Part shown: piece after piece, positions 25,820 to 35,616 of the stretch
How positions within the stretch are numbered: position 1 is the stretch's first letter
How the letters are laid out: the number at the start of each line of letters is the position of its first letter
NCBI RefSeq assembly: GCF_963678635.1
Contig: NC_087062.1
Coordinates: 22,123,789-22,183,788, forward strand
Direction: 5' to 3'
From: Symsagittifera roscoffensis
Lineage: Eukaryota; Xenacoelomorpha; Acoela; Convolutidae
Length of the DNA: 60,000 nt
Position numbers and translations under genes: made by a program
The notes under the pieces: model-generated
What the model was told of the DNA's origin: nothing
Seen by the model: only the letters and a program-made list of their open reading frames with translations
Database searches by the model: none

Positions 25820-25982
25820 CTCTATTCGGCTGCGGATGTGATGGAGGTTTAGGTATGAAAGATGGGATAGCTTGTTCTTTGTTCAGTCCCAGTGCTCTGG
25901 CGTAGAATTCTGAGTCCCTTGTTACTATATCAGAGCGAGACCAATTAGATCTTCGCACATATCTTGAATCTTGCTCACTCAT
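25820..25982 (-). CDS. Candidate first exon, copy 2
   Basis: An open 54-codon segment beginning with ATG at 25982 and ending at AATAGAG|GTAAGG, a good splice donor. The encoded peptide starts MSEQDSRYVRRSNWSRSD and ends IPKPPSHPQPNR. The frame also runs on past the donor for 26 codons in intron-like sequence. The evidence is the shared start, shared donor and absence of insertions or deletions across three copies. No matching downstream exon was found, and function is unknown. Confidence 0.4.
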
Positions 25983-26554
25983 AGCTCTTCACTCAAGTGC
26001 TTGATTTAATCTCAGTATTAAAACTTGAAATCTGAATTTCTGGGCCTAGAATGCGTTTATCGCTTTTATAAACAAAATACTTGATTTAATGTTCAGAACT
26101 ACAATAGAACTTTCACGATCAATATGTTGTTTATGGCGCATGAATATTATCAAGCCTTGCTTCAAGGAAAGACTGAAAAAAATATCCTTCATATAAAAAT
26201 TCAATTGGAATCTTACACATCGCGTAATAACCAAATCAATAATTACATCAAGACGCAATTTTGTAAAAGCAACTAATTAAAAATCTGAGACATTTAAATC
26301 TAAGTAGCACACAGCTCAAAAGCAAAGATCAATAAATATAAGACGAGATCGAAACAGTAGAAGCAGTCCGCTAAAAAAAGAAAAATTTCGAAAAATTTAT
26401 TGAGAGCTTGATTTTTGAGATGGTGAAATAACACACGGCAAAAAAAACGACGTTTTAACGCCACTTTTGATAAATTTGTTTTTCCAGCTCGCACTCAACC
26501 TCAAAGTAGATTATATTGGCGCCTTAGAAAATAGTTTATGGCAGAGCCAAAATC

Positions 26555-26625
26555 AAAAGAACGCCTGGCTCCCTTTCTAAAAAGAACGCCTGGCTCCCTA
26601 TCTAAAAAGAACGCCTGGCTATCTT
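26555..26625. repeat. Short tandem motif, three 25-bp units
   Basis: Three consecutive units of AAAAGAACGCCTGGCTCCCT plus a short T/A spacer; the last unit has CTATC instead of CTCCC. They lie directly before the common unit end CCAATCATATTCTTTTGTAGG. A second copy is at about 30460-30530. Confidence 0.8.
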
Positions 26626-26645
26626 TTACCAATCATATTCTTTTG

Positions 26646-27369
26646 TAGGTCCAAGACTGCTGCAGAAGTTTAAAAGAATAATCATCGATCATGTCAATTT
26701 GCATCTGTCAGTTCAATAAATGGTTAATCTCGAAAAAATATTGGGTTCTTTTCTAGTTCCCCTTTGATTTTTTCTGAAATTCAATACATGGAAATCAATT
26801 TAAAAAGCTTTTTCGCATTATAAACTGCATTAAAACGTGTCAGCGGGAACTAGTGAACGAATTTTTACAACAATTCTTACATGCAAAATTGCGTGTGAAA
26901 AATTTTTAAACACCTTAATTTGGTAATTTTCCGAGGGGGGGACTGGAAAAGAGCCAAATATTCTGTTCAAATACTACAGGAAATTAATTTATATCAAGTT
27001 CATCAATTGATGTATCCACGTTGAATTTACTTCAGCAGTTGTTGAGCTCAATTTCGTCTAAGCAAAAATCAGCCAGAACTGTTGACTGAAAGCTCACGAT
27101 CGCGCAGCATTGAAATTATAAACTAAAAATAAAATTGATAGGTTATTTCCATAAGGACGCCAAAAATAACTAGACTATTGAAGCAGTTTTTTTAGTCAAC
27201 ATTTTTTTAAACTCAAATCAGAAAACCTCGTGGTAACCGAATTACTTCACTGGTCCTTCATCATTTCACCCAGTCAAAAAGACACTAATAAAAAAGTCAG
27301 GTGGTCGTGAATCTTAAATAGTAAACTTACTAAAACAGAGGCAAAGTTTTTTGCACTTCGCATACACAA
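26646..27369. other. Single-copy-looking AT-rich stretch between repeat units and LTR
   Basis: No open frame of note, no splice-bounded segment and no internal repeat was seen. Its duplicate is 30551-31277. It forms the left (outer) flank of the LTR-type sequences in both 3.9-kb units. Confidence 0.6.
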
Positions 27370-27517
27370 TGTAACATTCGCCCGAAGTACATATCGACGG
27401 AAAATAAAGCTAGGTTGCAAAAGGACTGGCTAGCGTCTAATCACAGCTCTACATGCCTTTAACCGTCTCTGCCAAAGCCAGTTCTTTGTGTGGTCGTTTT
27501 AACATCGGGTCTGTAAC
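27370..27517 (-). repeat. LTR-end fragment (148 bp), diverged
   Basis: Begins TGTAACATTCGCCCGAAGTAC and resembles the first 148 bp of the adjacent LTR-A, with many substitutions (for example GGTTGCAAAAGGACTGGCTAGCG against AGTCCTAAGACGACTGGCTAACG). It keeps the complementary pair ACTGGCT...AGCCAGT. The next LTR copy starts immediately after it at 27518. Its duplicate is at 31278-31425. Confidence 0.8.
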
Positions 27518-28168
27518 TGTAACATTCGCCCGGAAGATACATATCGACGGAAAATAAAACTAAGTCCTAAGACGACTGGCTAACGTCTAAACAGAGCCTT
27601 TTATGCTTTTCACCGTCTCTACCAAGCCAGTACTTTCGGTGGTATTTTCTAACATCGGGTCGACAAAAACGTTACTGCTTTCGGCTTCGGTCAAAACACT
27701 CAAATTAACTTAATTACATGCAGAAATAGTGAGCTCATGGCTGGGTCTCAGTATTCCCAGACCACGAGGTCACTCCTAAAAACAGGGCTACTACTATTTA
27801 TCATATTACTATTGTTTTTGTTCAGTAGATAAAAATCATCATCTCCATCGAAGATGGATCAACCCTTTCCCCCAACTCCTAGCTTCTCATCCTTATCAAA
27901 ATGAATCCAGTTGTTAATTAAATTCAAATCAGGACACGACAAGAAGCTAAAAGTCTATATAAAAGAATAAAAGTCTCAGTTCCGAAACCCTTCCGGATTC
28001 TTGAATCCACCGAATCAAGCTCGTTAATCTTGATTTCTTCTTAATCCGGAAGGCTGTCCTCCACCCTTCACCGTTATCTGCAACGGCCTTGCAACTATTG
28101 TAGCGACACAATAGTTGCAACTCGGAGTGCTCTGCTATTCCTGCAATCTGCTGTTGTTTTTTATCACG
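27518..28168 (-). mobile_element. LTR-A, truncated copy
   Basis: Matches the first 650 bp of the intact LTR-A at 31426. It starts at TGTAACATTCGCCCGG and stops at TTTTTTATCACGA, where the 3.9-kb duplication begins again. It contains the ACTGGCT...AGCCAGT pair, a TATATAAAAG stretch at about 27955, CCCTTCCGGATTC and the 13-bp stem-loop (28089-28120). Confidence 0.9.
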
Positions 28169-29174
28169 AGAAAAAGAGAAAAATTTCGAAAAATTTATTG
28201 AGAGCTTGATTTTTGAGATGGTGAAAGAACACACGGCAAAAAACGACGTTTTAACGCCGATTTTGGAAAATTTGTTTTTCAAGCGCGCTTAACCTCCAAG
28301 TAGATTATATTGGCGCCTTAGAAAATAGTTTATGGAAGAGCAAAAATCAAAAAAACGCCTGGCTCCCTTTTTGAAAAGAACGCCTTGCTCCCAACCTAAG
28401 AAGAACGCCTGGCTCTGTTTTACCAATCATATTCTTTTGTAGGTCGTAGAACGTAGAGTAAAATGAAGAGACCAGCGAATTATACAGGCACAAACAAGAG
28501 CAGCCGATTTTTCCAGGACCTGATGGAGCAAAGCTGTCAGTTTGCATCACAATTCGAGCCCTGGATTTTTTTCGCCAAGGCATCAAAGTCACCACTACGC
28601 GAATGGTGCAAAACAAGACACGTTTCGGTGTGAACAAACTTCGATGAATTTTTTCTGGAAAAAATCAACTCAACCTAACTACGTTCAATGTCAATTCAAA
28701 ACTTTCAAAAGCTACCCAAAAATCAAAATACCATACATTCTCATAATACGTTTATCAAACAGTATTTGAATGATTTATGGATTTTATAACACAAGTTTGA
28801 GCACTACTTGATATTCGTAAGAGTACCACAACAAGCCTATTCACCAAAAAACTTGTCGGAAGATAGCCCAATTTTTATATTTGTTGTGGAAGCTACTTCG
28901 GTGAAGCAATATCAATCAAGTCTTCCATCCGCCAAGGCGTGGTCTCTTATCCGCTTAATCGATGGCGTTTTTTTAAAATTATTCAGTTCAATTACGATTT
29001 GCACAAAATTTTCTGCGGCAAAACCCTTGTCTTCTAAGTATCAACAAATCATATTTATTTGTGAGACATGATTAGTACAAAATCTAAATTTAGGTTACCT
29101 GCAGATCGAACTGTGATCCGAAAAAATTAATTGAATTTTTCTTGTATCAAAACTTTTGATTTCAATAATTGATC

Positions 29175-29397
29175 ATTGGTACCACAGCTGAAGGATTATT
29201 GCAAAAATTTGCAAACAGTGCTAAGAGTCTTAGCACTGTTTGCAAATTTTTGCAATATTCCTTTAGCTGTGGTACCAATGGTAAATTATCGAAAGCAGAA
29301 GTTTTGGTACAAGAAATATTCAAGGCTTTTATGAGTAAAAATTTTTCAAGGTCTTAGCCTAAGACCTTGAAAAATTTTTACTCACAAAAGCCTTGAA
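29175..29397. repeat. Twin hairpins, copy 3
   Basis: Copy of 25270-25492 produced by the 3.9-kb duplication. The first hairpin is at 29175-29279 and the second at 29319-29397. I see no arm differences from copy 2, in line with the recent duplication. Confidence 0.9.
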
Positions 29398-29724
29398 CTT
29401 CGAGTTCATACAAAAGGAGTGCGTCAAAATAATGTGATTCGACTTCGGCCCTCACTTCCAATGAAAATCAAGTGGCAGAAATCATTTGCCATTAATTAGC
29501 CATTGGACCTTAGGCAATCAATAATGATTACCATTCTAGTCACATTTAATGAAAAAAAAACTAATTACTGTGGGTCGCTGTCATCAACAGCACACCAACT
29601 TCGCTCAATCTTGATTACAACTTTTTTACCAATAGAAAACTACATCATGATTGAACTTCAAGGTTACTTTCTTTAATCATTGTAACAAATTTATACGAGA
29701 CTCGACAGTCCTGATTTTCCTTAC

Positions 29725-29887
29725 CTCTATTCGGCTGCGGACGTGATGGAGGTTTAGGTATGAAAGATGGGATAGCTTGTTCTTTGTTCAGTCCCAGTGC
29801 TCTGGCGTAGAATTCTGAGTCCCTTGTTACTATATCAGAGCGAGACCAATTAGATCTTCGCACATATCTTGAATCTTGCTCACTCAT
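29725..29887 (-). CDS. Candidate first exon, copy 3
   Basis: Copy of 25820-25982 created by the 3.9-kb duplication. It differs in one visible residue near the end (PPSRPQPNR instead of PPSHPQPNR). It has the same ATG and the same donor GAG|GTAAGG. Because of the recent duplication it adds little independent evidence for coding. Confidence 0.38.
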
Positions 29888-31425
29888 AGCTCTTCACTCA
29901 AGTGCTTGATTTAATCTCAGTATTAAAACTTGAAATCTGAATTTCTGGGCCTAGAATGCGTTTATCGCTTTTATAAACAAAATACTTGATTTAATGTTCA
30001 GAACTACAATAGAACTTTCACGATCAATATGTTGTTTATGGCGCATGAATATTATCAAGCCTTGCTTCAAGGAAAGACTGAAAAAAATATCCTTCATATA
30101 AAAATTCAATTGGAATCTTACACATCGCGTAATAACCAAATCAACAATTACATCAAGACGCAATTTTGTAAAAGCAACTAATTAAAAATCTGAGACATTT
30201 AAATCTAAGTAGCACACAGCTCAAAAGCAAAGATCAATAAATATAAGACGAGATCGAAACAGTAGAAGCAGTCCGCTAAAAAAAAGAAAAATTTCGAAAA
30301 ATTTATTGAGAGCTTGATTTTTGAGATGGTGAAATAACACACGGCAAAAAAAACGACGTTTTAACGCCACTTTTGATAAATTTGTTTTTCCAGCTCGCAC
30401 TCAACCTCAAAGTAGATTATATTGGCGCCTTAGAAAATAGTTTATGGCAGAGCCAAAATCAAAAGAACGCCTGGCTCCCTTTCTAAAAAGAACGCCTGGC
30501 TCCCTATCTAAAAAGAACGCCTGGCTATCTTTTACCAATCATATTCTTTTGTAGGTCCAAGACTGCTGCAGAAGTTTAAAAGAATAATCATCGATCATGT
30601 CAATTCGCATCTGTCAGTTCAATAAATGGTTAATCTCGAAAAAATATTGGGTTCTTTTCTAGTTCCCCCCTTTGATTTTTTCTGAAATTCAATACATGGA
30701 AATCAATTTAAAAAGCTTTTTCGCATTATAAACTGCATTAAAACGTGTCAGCGGGAACTAGTGAACGAATTTTTACAACAATTCTTACATGCAAAATTGC
30801 GTGTGAAAAATTTTTAAACACCTTAATTTGGTAATTTTCCGAGGGGGGGACTGGAAAAGAGCCAAATATTCTGTTCAAATACTACAGGAAATTAATTTAT
30901 ATCAAGTTCATCAATTGATGTATCCACGTTGAATTTACTTCAGCAGTTGTTGAGCTCAATTTCGTCTAAGCAAAAATCAGCCAGAACTGTTGACTGAAAG
31001 CTCACGATCGCGCAGCATTGAAATTATAAACTAAAAATAAAATTGATAGGTTATTTCCATAAGGACGCCAAAAATAACTAGACTATTGAAGCAGTTTTTT
31101 TAGTCAACATTTTTTTAAACTCAAATCAGAAAACCTCGTGGTAACCGAATTACTTCACTGGTCCTTCATCATTTCACCCAGTCAAAAAGACACTAATAAA
31201 AAAGTCAGGTGGTCGTGAATCTTAAATAGTAAACTTACTAAAACAGAGGCAAAGTTTTTTGCACTTCGCATACACAATGTAACATTCGCCCGAAGTACAT
31301 ATCGACGGAAAATAAAGCTAGGTTGCAAAAGGACTGGCTAGCGTCTAATCACAGCTCTACATGCCTTTAACCGTCTCTGCCAAAGCCAGTTCTTTGTGTG
31401 GTCGTTTTAACATCGGGTCTGTAAC

Positions 31426-32989
31426 TGTAACATTCGCCCGGAAGATACATATCGACGGAAAACAAAACTAAGTCCTAAGACGACTGGCTAACGTCTAAAC
31501 AGAGCCTTTTATGCTTTTCACCGTCTCTACCAAGCCAGTACTTTCGGTGGTATTTTCTAACATCGGGTCGACAAAAACGTTACTGCTTTCGGCTTCGGTC
31601 AAAACACTCAAATTAACTTAATTACATGCAGAAATAGTGAGCTCATGGCTGGGTCTCAGTATTCCCAGACCACGAGGTCACTCCTAAAAACAGGGCTACT
31701 ACTATTTATCATATTACTATTGTTTTTGTTCAGTAGATAAAAATCATCATCTCCATCGAAGATGGATCAACCCTTTCCCCCAACTCCTAGCTTCTCATCC
31801 TTATCAAAATGAATCCAGTTGTTAATTAAATTCAAATCAGGACACGACAAGAAGCTAAAAGTCTATATAAAAGAATAAAAGTCTCAGTTCCGAAACCCTT
31901 CCGGATTCTTGAATCCACCGAATCAAGCTCGTTAATCTTGATTTCTTCTTAATCCGGAAGGCTGTCCTCCACCCTTCACCGTTATCTGCAACGGCCTTGC
32001 AACTATTGTAGCGACACAATAGTTGCAACTCGGAGTGCTCTGCTATTCCTGCAATCTGCTGTTGTTTTTTATCACGATTCTCGTAGTTATCGTCCGCGCA
32101 ACTAATGTTGTTGTGTTGTTTTCTAGCTTTTCTGCCAAAATGGCCGTTTCTGACGTTTCTCAGAAATGTTACATAATCACTTCGAAAATTTAAAAATTAG
32201 CAATTTCCGAATCCTTTAACCTTCACGTTTTGTTCAATCGTCCAAAAAACGTTCTTAATTCTCAATAATCACCAATCCGGAAGGCTCGCTGCTAAAAATT
32301 CGAATTCCGCAGAGATTGCATTTTGGCCATTCTGGTCGAATGTCACAAACAGTGACCTACTTAAGTCACATATGAGGTTAAAGAAAAATAGGCCCTATAA
32401 CCATTGGCTCAAGAGTCAGGGACACTATCTTTTGTGTTTTTCTACCTCAAACGGTCGGAGCCAATTCGGTTCACTTGCGACATGAGACTAAAACCTTTGT
32501 TACAGCTTGAAGGCCACTACCAAAATACCCCTCCCCCACTCTAGAAAATAAGAACGTCCCCATACTTAGGTCTCAAAATACCTAAGCCACGCGAACGCCG
32601 TTAAGAACAGGGTCGGGACAATCCCTATAATTACTTTTAATTAGACAGCGGAACTTTGATCCATTTCAGATGGATCAACCCAAACTCTCCTTATCTCAAG
32701 ATACCAATATAAAACACACTCAAATTTAAATTGGGTACTCGCATACCGGCACACTCTAGAATTGGAGAAACTAAATTAACCAGCAACTCTAGCATAAATG
32801 GGTAATCAAGTTTTAGATAAGTTGGTTTTAACTCAAGAAACAAGTTTTGGTTCTGGACCATTGGGAGACTTCGCTTGTCCACCTTTCCATCAAAGGTTCA
32901 CTCTGGTCCACTTCTAATTGACTTCTTCGTTACTCGTGATCGCTCTGCCTTCTGTTTCGAATGAGACAGCTCTACTCTCGTGTAATCTT
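31426..32989 (-). mobile_element. LTR-A, left (3') copy
   Basis: 1564 bp, from TGTAACATTCGCCCGG to CTCTCGTGTAATCTT. On the element strand it ends in GTTACA. It is nearly identical to 49925-51490: visible differences are single bases plus a small change near 31557 (TTTTCTAACATCGGG against TTTTCGGGTACATCGGG). Left and right copies share sequence exactly up to AATCTT and diverge beyond it, which fixes that boundary. The opposite boundary is fixed by TGTAAC being preceded by different sequence in each copy. It lacks a clean TG at the element-strand 5' end, which is unusual for an LTR. Confidence 0.82.
31997..32028. other. Conserved 13-bp stem-loop in the LTR
   Basis: TTGCAACTATTGT-AGCGAC-ACAATAGTTGCAA: a perfect 13-bp inverted repeat around a 6-nt loop. 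The same hairpin is intact at 28089-28120, 33062-33093, 50498-50529 and 52094-52125, in both LTR types. In the two right-most LTR-B copies (54355-54386 and 57431-57462) one arm reads CTATTAA, which shortens the stem. It lies just after CGGAAGGCTGTC...CACCCTTCACCG. Role unknown; RNA folding in the repeat region or protein binding are possibilities. Confidence 0.85.
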
Positions 32990-32995
32990 ATTTCT

Positions 32996-34130
32996 GGAAT
33001 TAGACTCTTATTCTCCTTCCGGAAGGCTGTCGTCTACCCTTCACCGTTGTTCGCAACGGCCTTGCAACTATTGTAGCGACACAATAGTTGCAACTCGGAA
33101 CAGTCTCTGCTACTTCTGCAACTCGTTGTTGTTTTCCAATCACAATTCTCGTTGTTATCGCTATCGCAACTAATGTTGTTGTTGTGTTTTACTTCGGTTT
33201 TCTGCCAAAATGGTAGTTTCTGACGTTTCTCAGAAAGATGACGTCATACTTCGAATTTTTAAAATTTCAAAATACCAGAATATCTTGACCTTCACCGTTT
33301 GACTAATCGTCCCAATTACGTTGTTAATCTCTTAAAACGGTCAATTCGGAAGGTTAGCTGCTAAAATTTTGAATCTGTTGCGTCTGCATTTTGTTGTATT
33401 CTGGTCGAATGTCACATACTCCCCGGACAGTCCGGTCAATGTCCTCATTGAATCACGCAATGTTCGTAAAATAGATACAGTGTCATCGAACAGAATTTAC
33501 AAAATGCACGAAATTACCTTTATCCACGTCACATCGACTCACTGCAGAACATAAATGGCATCATATTACATCACTATAGCCTTCAAATTCTTTCATTAAC
33601 CTGCACATTGAGGATATGACCTAAGATAAAACATATTTTCTGACTTCCAATGTCAAGGTCCCGATTAAAACTTTTTCTCTTAGATTTAAAAGGTGTTGGC
33701 TTGCAGGACAGTCCTGCCAACCAACAAGCTAAAATTTTCCTACTATGCTTTTCCCTTCGGAAATCTTGCTTGTTATTGTCCTGAATACTGAAACTAAGAA
33801 ACTCGGTGGTTAGCAAGAACAATGAAATAATCTCCCTCTTCGAGAGATTACTCAAGCCTTCCATGTCACCACAAAGTGATCAGTTCTCCTAGCTGATTAA
33901 AAACAGTCATGCAGGCTGGAATATTTTAATATACTCCTTCACTTAAGCCTTTCTAAATAAATAGTAAGTGAGTGTCTCTAAAGCCATTCCACTAAAATCA
34001 AAATGCAAATTTATAAATGCAACAATTTCAAAACTCAACTAAATGTTTCAGTTTTCAATTATAACTTGGTTGCTTGGTTTCTCACTTGAGTTTTTTCACA
34101 CACATAAAACAATTCTGAGTTTTAACTTTT
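32996..34130 (-). mobile_element. LTR-B, partial copy inside the element
   Basis: From AATTAGACTCTTATTCTCC rightwards it matches the second LTR type found whole at 51515-53250, but the first 500 bp of LTR-B are missing and replaced by LTR-A. It shares with LTR-A the block CTTCACCG...GCAACGGCC...stem-loop...TTTCTGACGTTTCTCAGAAA and then diverges. It includes the near-palindromes CCGGACAGTCCGG (33423) and GCAGGACAGTCCTGC (33703-33717). The end toward the ORF is not sharply defined. Confidence 0.75.
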
Positions 34131-34228
34131 TCTTCATTACTCCTTTGTTTTCTTCTTTTTTCGTCGTTTAGAAGTTCTAAAACTTCTAAATTCTTCTAAT
34201 TTCGTCTCTTTTTGCATCTTGTTTTTCG
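34131..34228 (-). other. Polypurine-like tract and hairpin upstream of LTR-B
   Basis: On the element strand this is rich in A and G (plus strand: TCCTTTGTTTTCTTCTTTTTT and similar), as expected for the second-strand priming tract between the last ORF and the 3' LTR. It also contains a perfect hairpin TTTAGAAGTT-CTAA-AACTTCTAAA at 34167-34190, present again at 53200-53223, 55475-55498 and 58552-58575. Which part primes cannot be told from sequence alone. Confidence 0.5.
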
Positions 34229-34858
34229 TCAATGTTCCATTTCTTCCTCCTGAGATACTGACTCTGCACTCTCAGTCTCCGTATCTTGTAACACATCATT
34301 AGCAATCCTGACGCTGCTGGAAGCCGTCCTCCAACACTTCTGCTCTTCTACCCTCTGTTTACAACAAGGTAGGGGATCCACGTTAGATTCTCTGTTCCTG
34401 CAGAAGCTGTTGTGGAGACACAACGTCAAGTTTCTCTCCAAATCTTCCTTTAACAGCTCTGCCTTCTCCTTTCCACTACGTTCACTCGTCCTGGAAATTC
34501 TTTTCACAGCGGTGGTCACTGCATTCCGATGAGTCACCAGAGCTCGCTTGAAAGCTCCTGCTCCAATGTCCAGCTGATATTCACTGTACACCCTGCCGTG
34601 CTTCGACATATGCTTTTTCGCATACTCGTACAACCATGCAGTCATGTTAGCTCTGAACCATGGCATCAATCGTTTCCTTGCCCATATCTTCTTCACTTCA
34701 ATCGGAATGTTTAGAATTTTGCACATTGTCTCAAAAAGATCTAAATCTTTTAGACAATCTAACTTCCGCAACTGTTCTCTCGTCGGTGTCTCCTGTCTGT
34801 TATTTTTTCTCACATGAGCTTCCAGCCATCGTATCGCCATCATAACTCCCACTACCAC
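34229..34858 (-). pseudogene. Last ORF (SGNH-like protein), C-terminal part
   Basis: An open frame of 209 codons running to the natural stop (ending QEEEMEH). It starts at VVGVMMAIRWLEA and contains basic and acidic helical stretches, then a cysteine-containing segment (LCLHNSFCRNRES, CCKQRVEEQKCWR). It lies one frame (-1) away from the preceding part. In the copy at 58623-59537 the two parts are continuous across this point, so the break here is a mutation. No known domain is recognised in this portion, and no membrane segment or signal peptide is evident. Confidence 0.7.
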
Positions 34859-34863
34859 TATTG

Positions 34864-35616
34864 TTACGAGCTTGTTGAATCTGGTAAACCCATGGAAAGC
34901 AGCTCTCCAGAGTCCCAGATCAACATCAGATTACTACGCTTGGGATACCACCCGGTTTGCAGCAAGCAGTGGCAAGGAAACTCGTCATGTGTCAACATGA
35001 TGCTCCTCCAATTACGTTTTCCCGAAGCTTCCATGAATGGTTCCACTTCCATCATCACTCGGTGGACCTCATCATTCTCATCTACTGCATTGTAATCTGT
35101 GACAGTTGATACTCTCTGTTTCTGTCTCTCGAAGTCACTGAAGTTCCCGCTCACATATCCCATGAACTTCTTTCCTAATATTGACTCCAATTCTTCTTTG
35201 GTTCTCTCTGGAACTGCTGAGAACATCTTACATAGCAACTCGTATGACTTCTCGGACATTCTCGCCAGTCTCACACACTTCGGCACTGAGAAGGCTTGAT
35301 CCACAATCGTTCTCGCACTCTTCACGTCCACAGCTACGAAATGTACAGGGTATCTGCTCTTGCACATTGGAGCCAATGCTGAACCCACCAAATATCGTGC
35401 TCCTGATGGTCTACAATAAGTCTCACTGTGTCTGATGTTCATTTCCGTCTCAATTGCTTCCCTCCATTTTCCTATGTATTTCTGCTCAGTCTGCAGAACT
35501 CCTGGGAATACTTCTACACTGATGGCTGTGACCATCTCATGTTTCTGTTCTAGATTCAATAGTGACTGTAAAGAACCAAAAATGCAAAAAAAACCTAGTG
35601 CGGTCACTAGATTCAC
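34864..35616 (-). pseudogene. Last ORF (SGNH-like protein), middle part
   Basis: About 250 codons beginning NLVTALGFFCIFGSLQSLL with no ATG of its own. It continues the protein started in 35537-36970 but in another frame. The stretch TAISVEVFPGVLQTEQ could be the later strand of an SGNH fold; the following half (CRPSGARYLVG, KCVRLARMSEKSYELLCKMF, GYVSGNFSDFERQ) is unrecognised. The fuller copy at 56470-57024 carries about 30 further codons before NLVTALG, including LTILFGNVVM. A deletion of that segment explains the frame change near 35630. It ends in a frameshift near 34875. Confidence 0.72.

Larger units (their letters stand above)
22425..26645. repeat. Two diverged tandem units of about 2.1 kb
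   Basis: Unit one (about 22425-24534) and unit two (about 24535-26645) share, in the same order, the AAGAGACCAGCGAATTATAC block, the twin hairpins, the 163-nt candidate exon and the GAAAAATTTCGAAAAATTTATTGAG tail. Landmark spacing is about 2107-2111 bp (for example 22447 to 24558, and 23875 to 25982). Both end near CCAATCATATTCTTTTGTAGGTC. A third copy lies at about 28440-30550 because of the later 3.9-kb duplication. Confidence 0.82.
24266..32077. repeat. Recent tandem duplication, two 3.9-kb units
   Basis: Unit one is 24266-28170 and unit two 28171 to about 32077, spaced 3905-3908 bp, with only a handful of substitutions and one- or two-base length changes. The left breakpoint lies in an A-rich stretch. 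The right breakpoint lies inside LTR-A, right after TTTTTTATCACGA. The first unit therefore ends with a half LTR (27518-28168), while the LTR continues intact after the second unit. The duplication happened after the LTR was in place. Confidence 0.93.
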
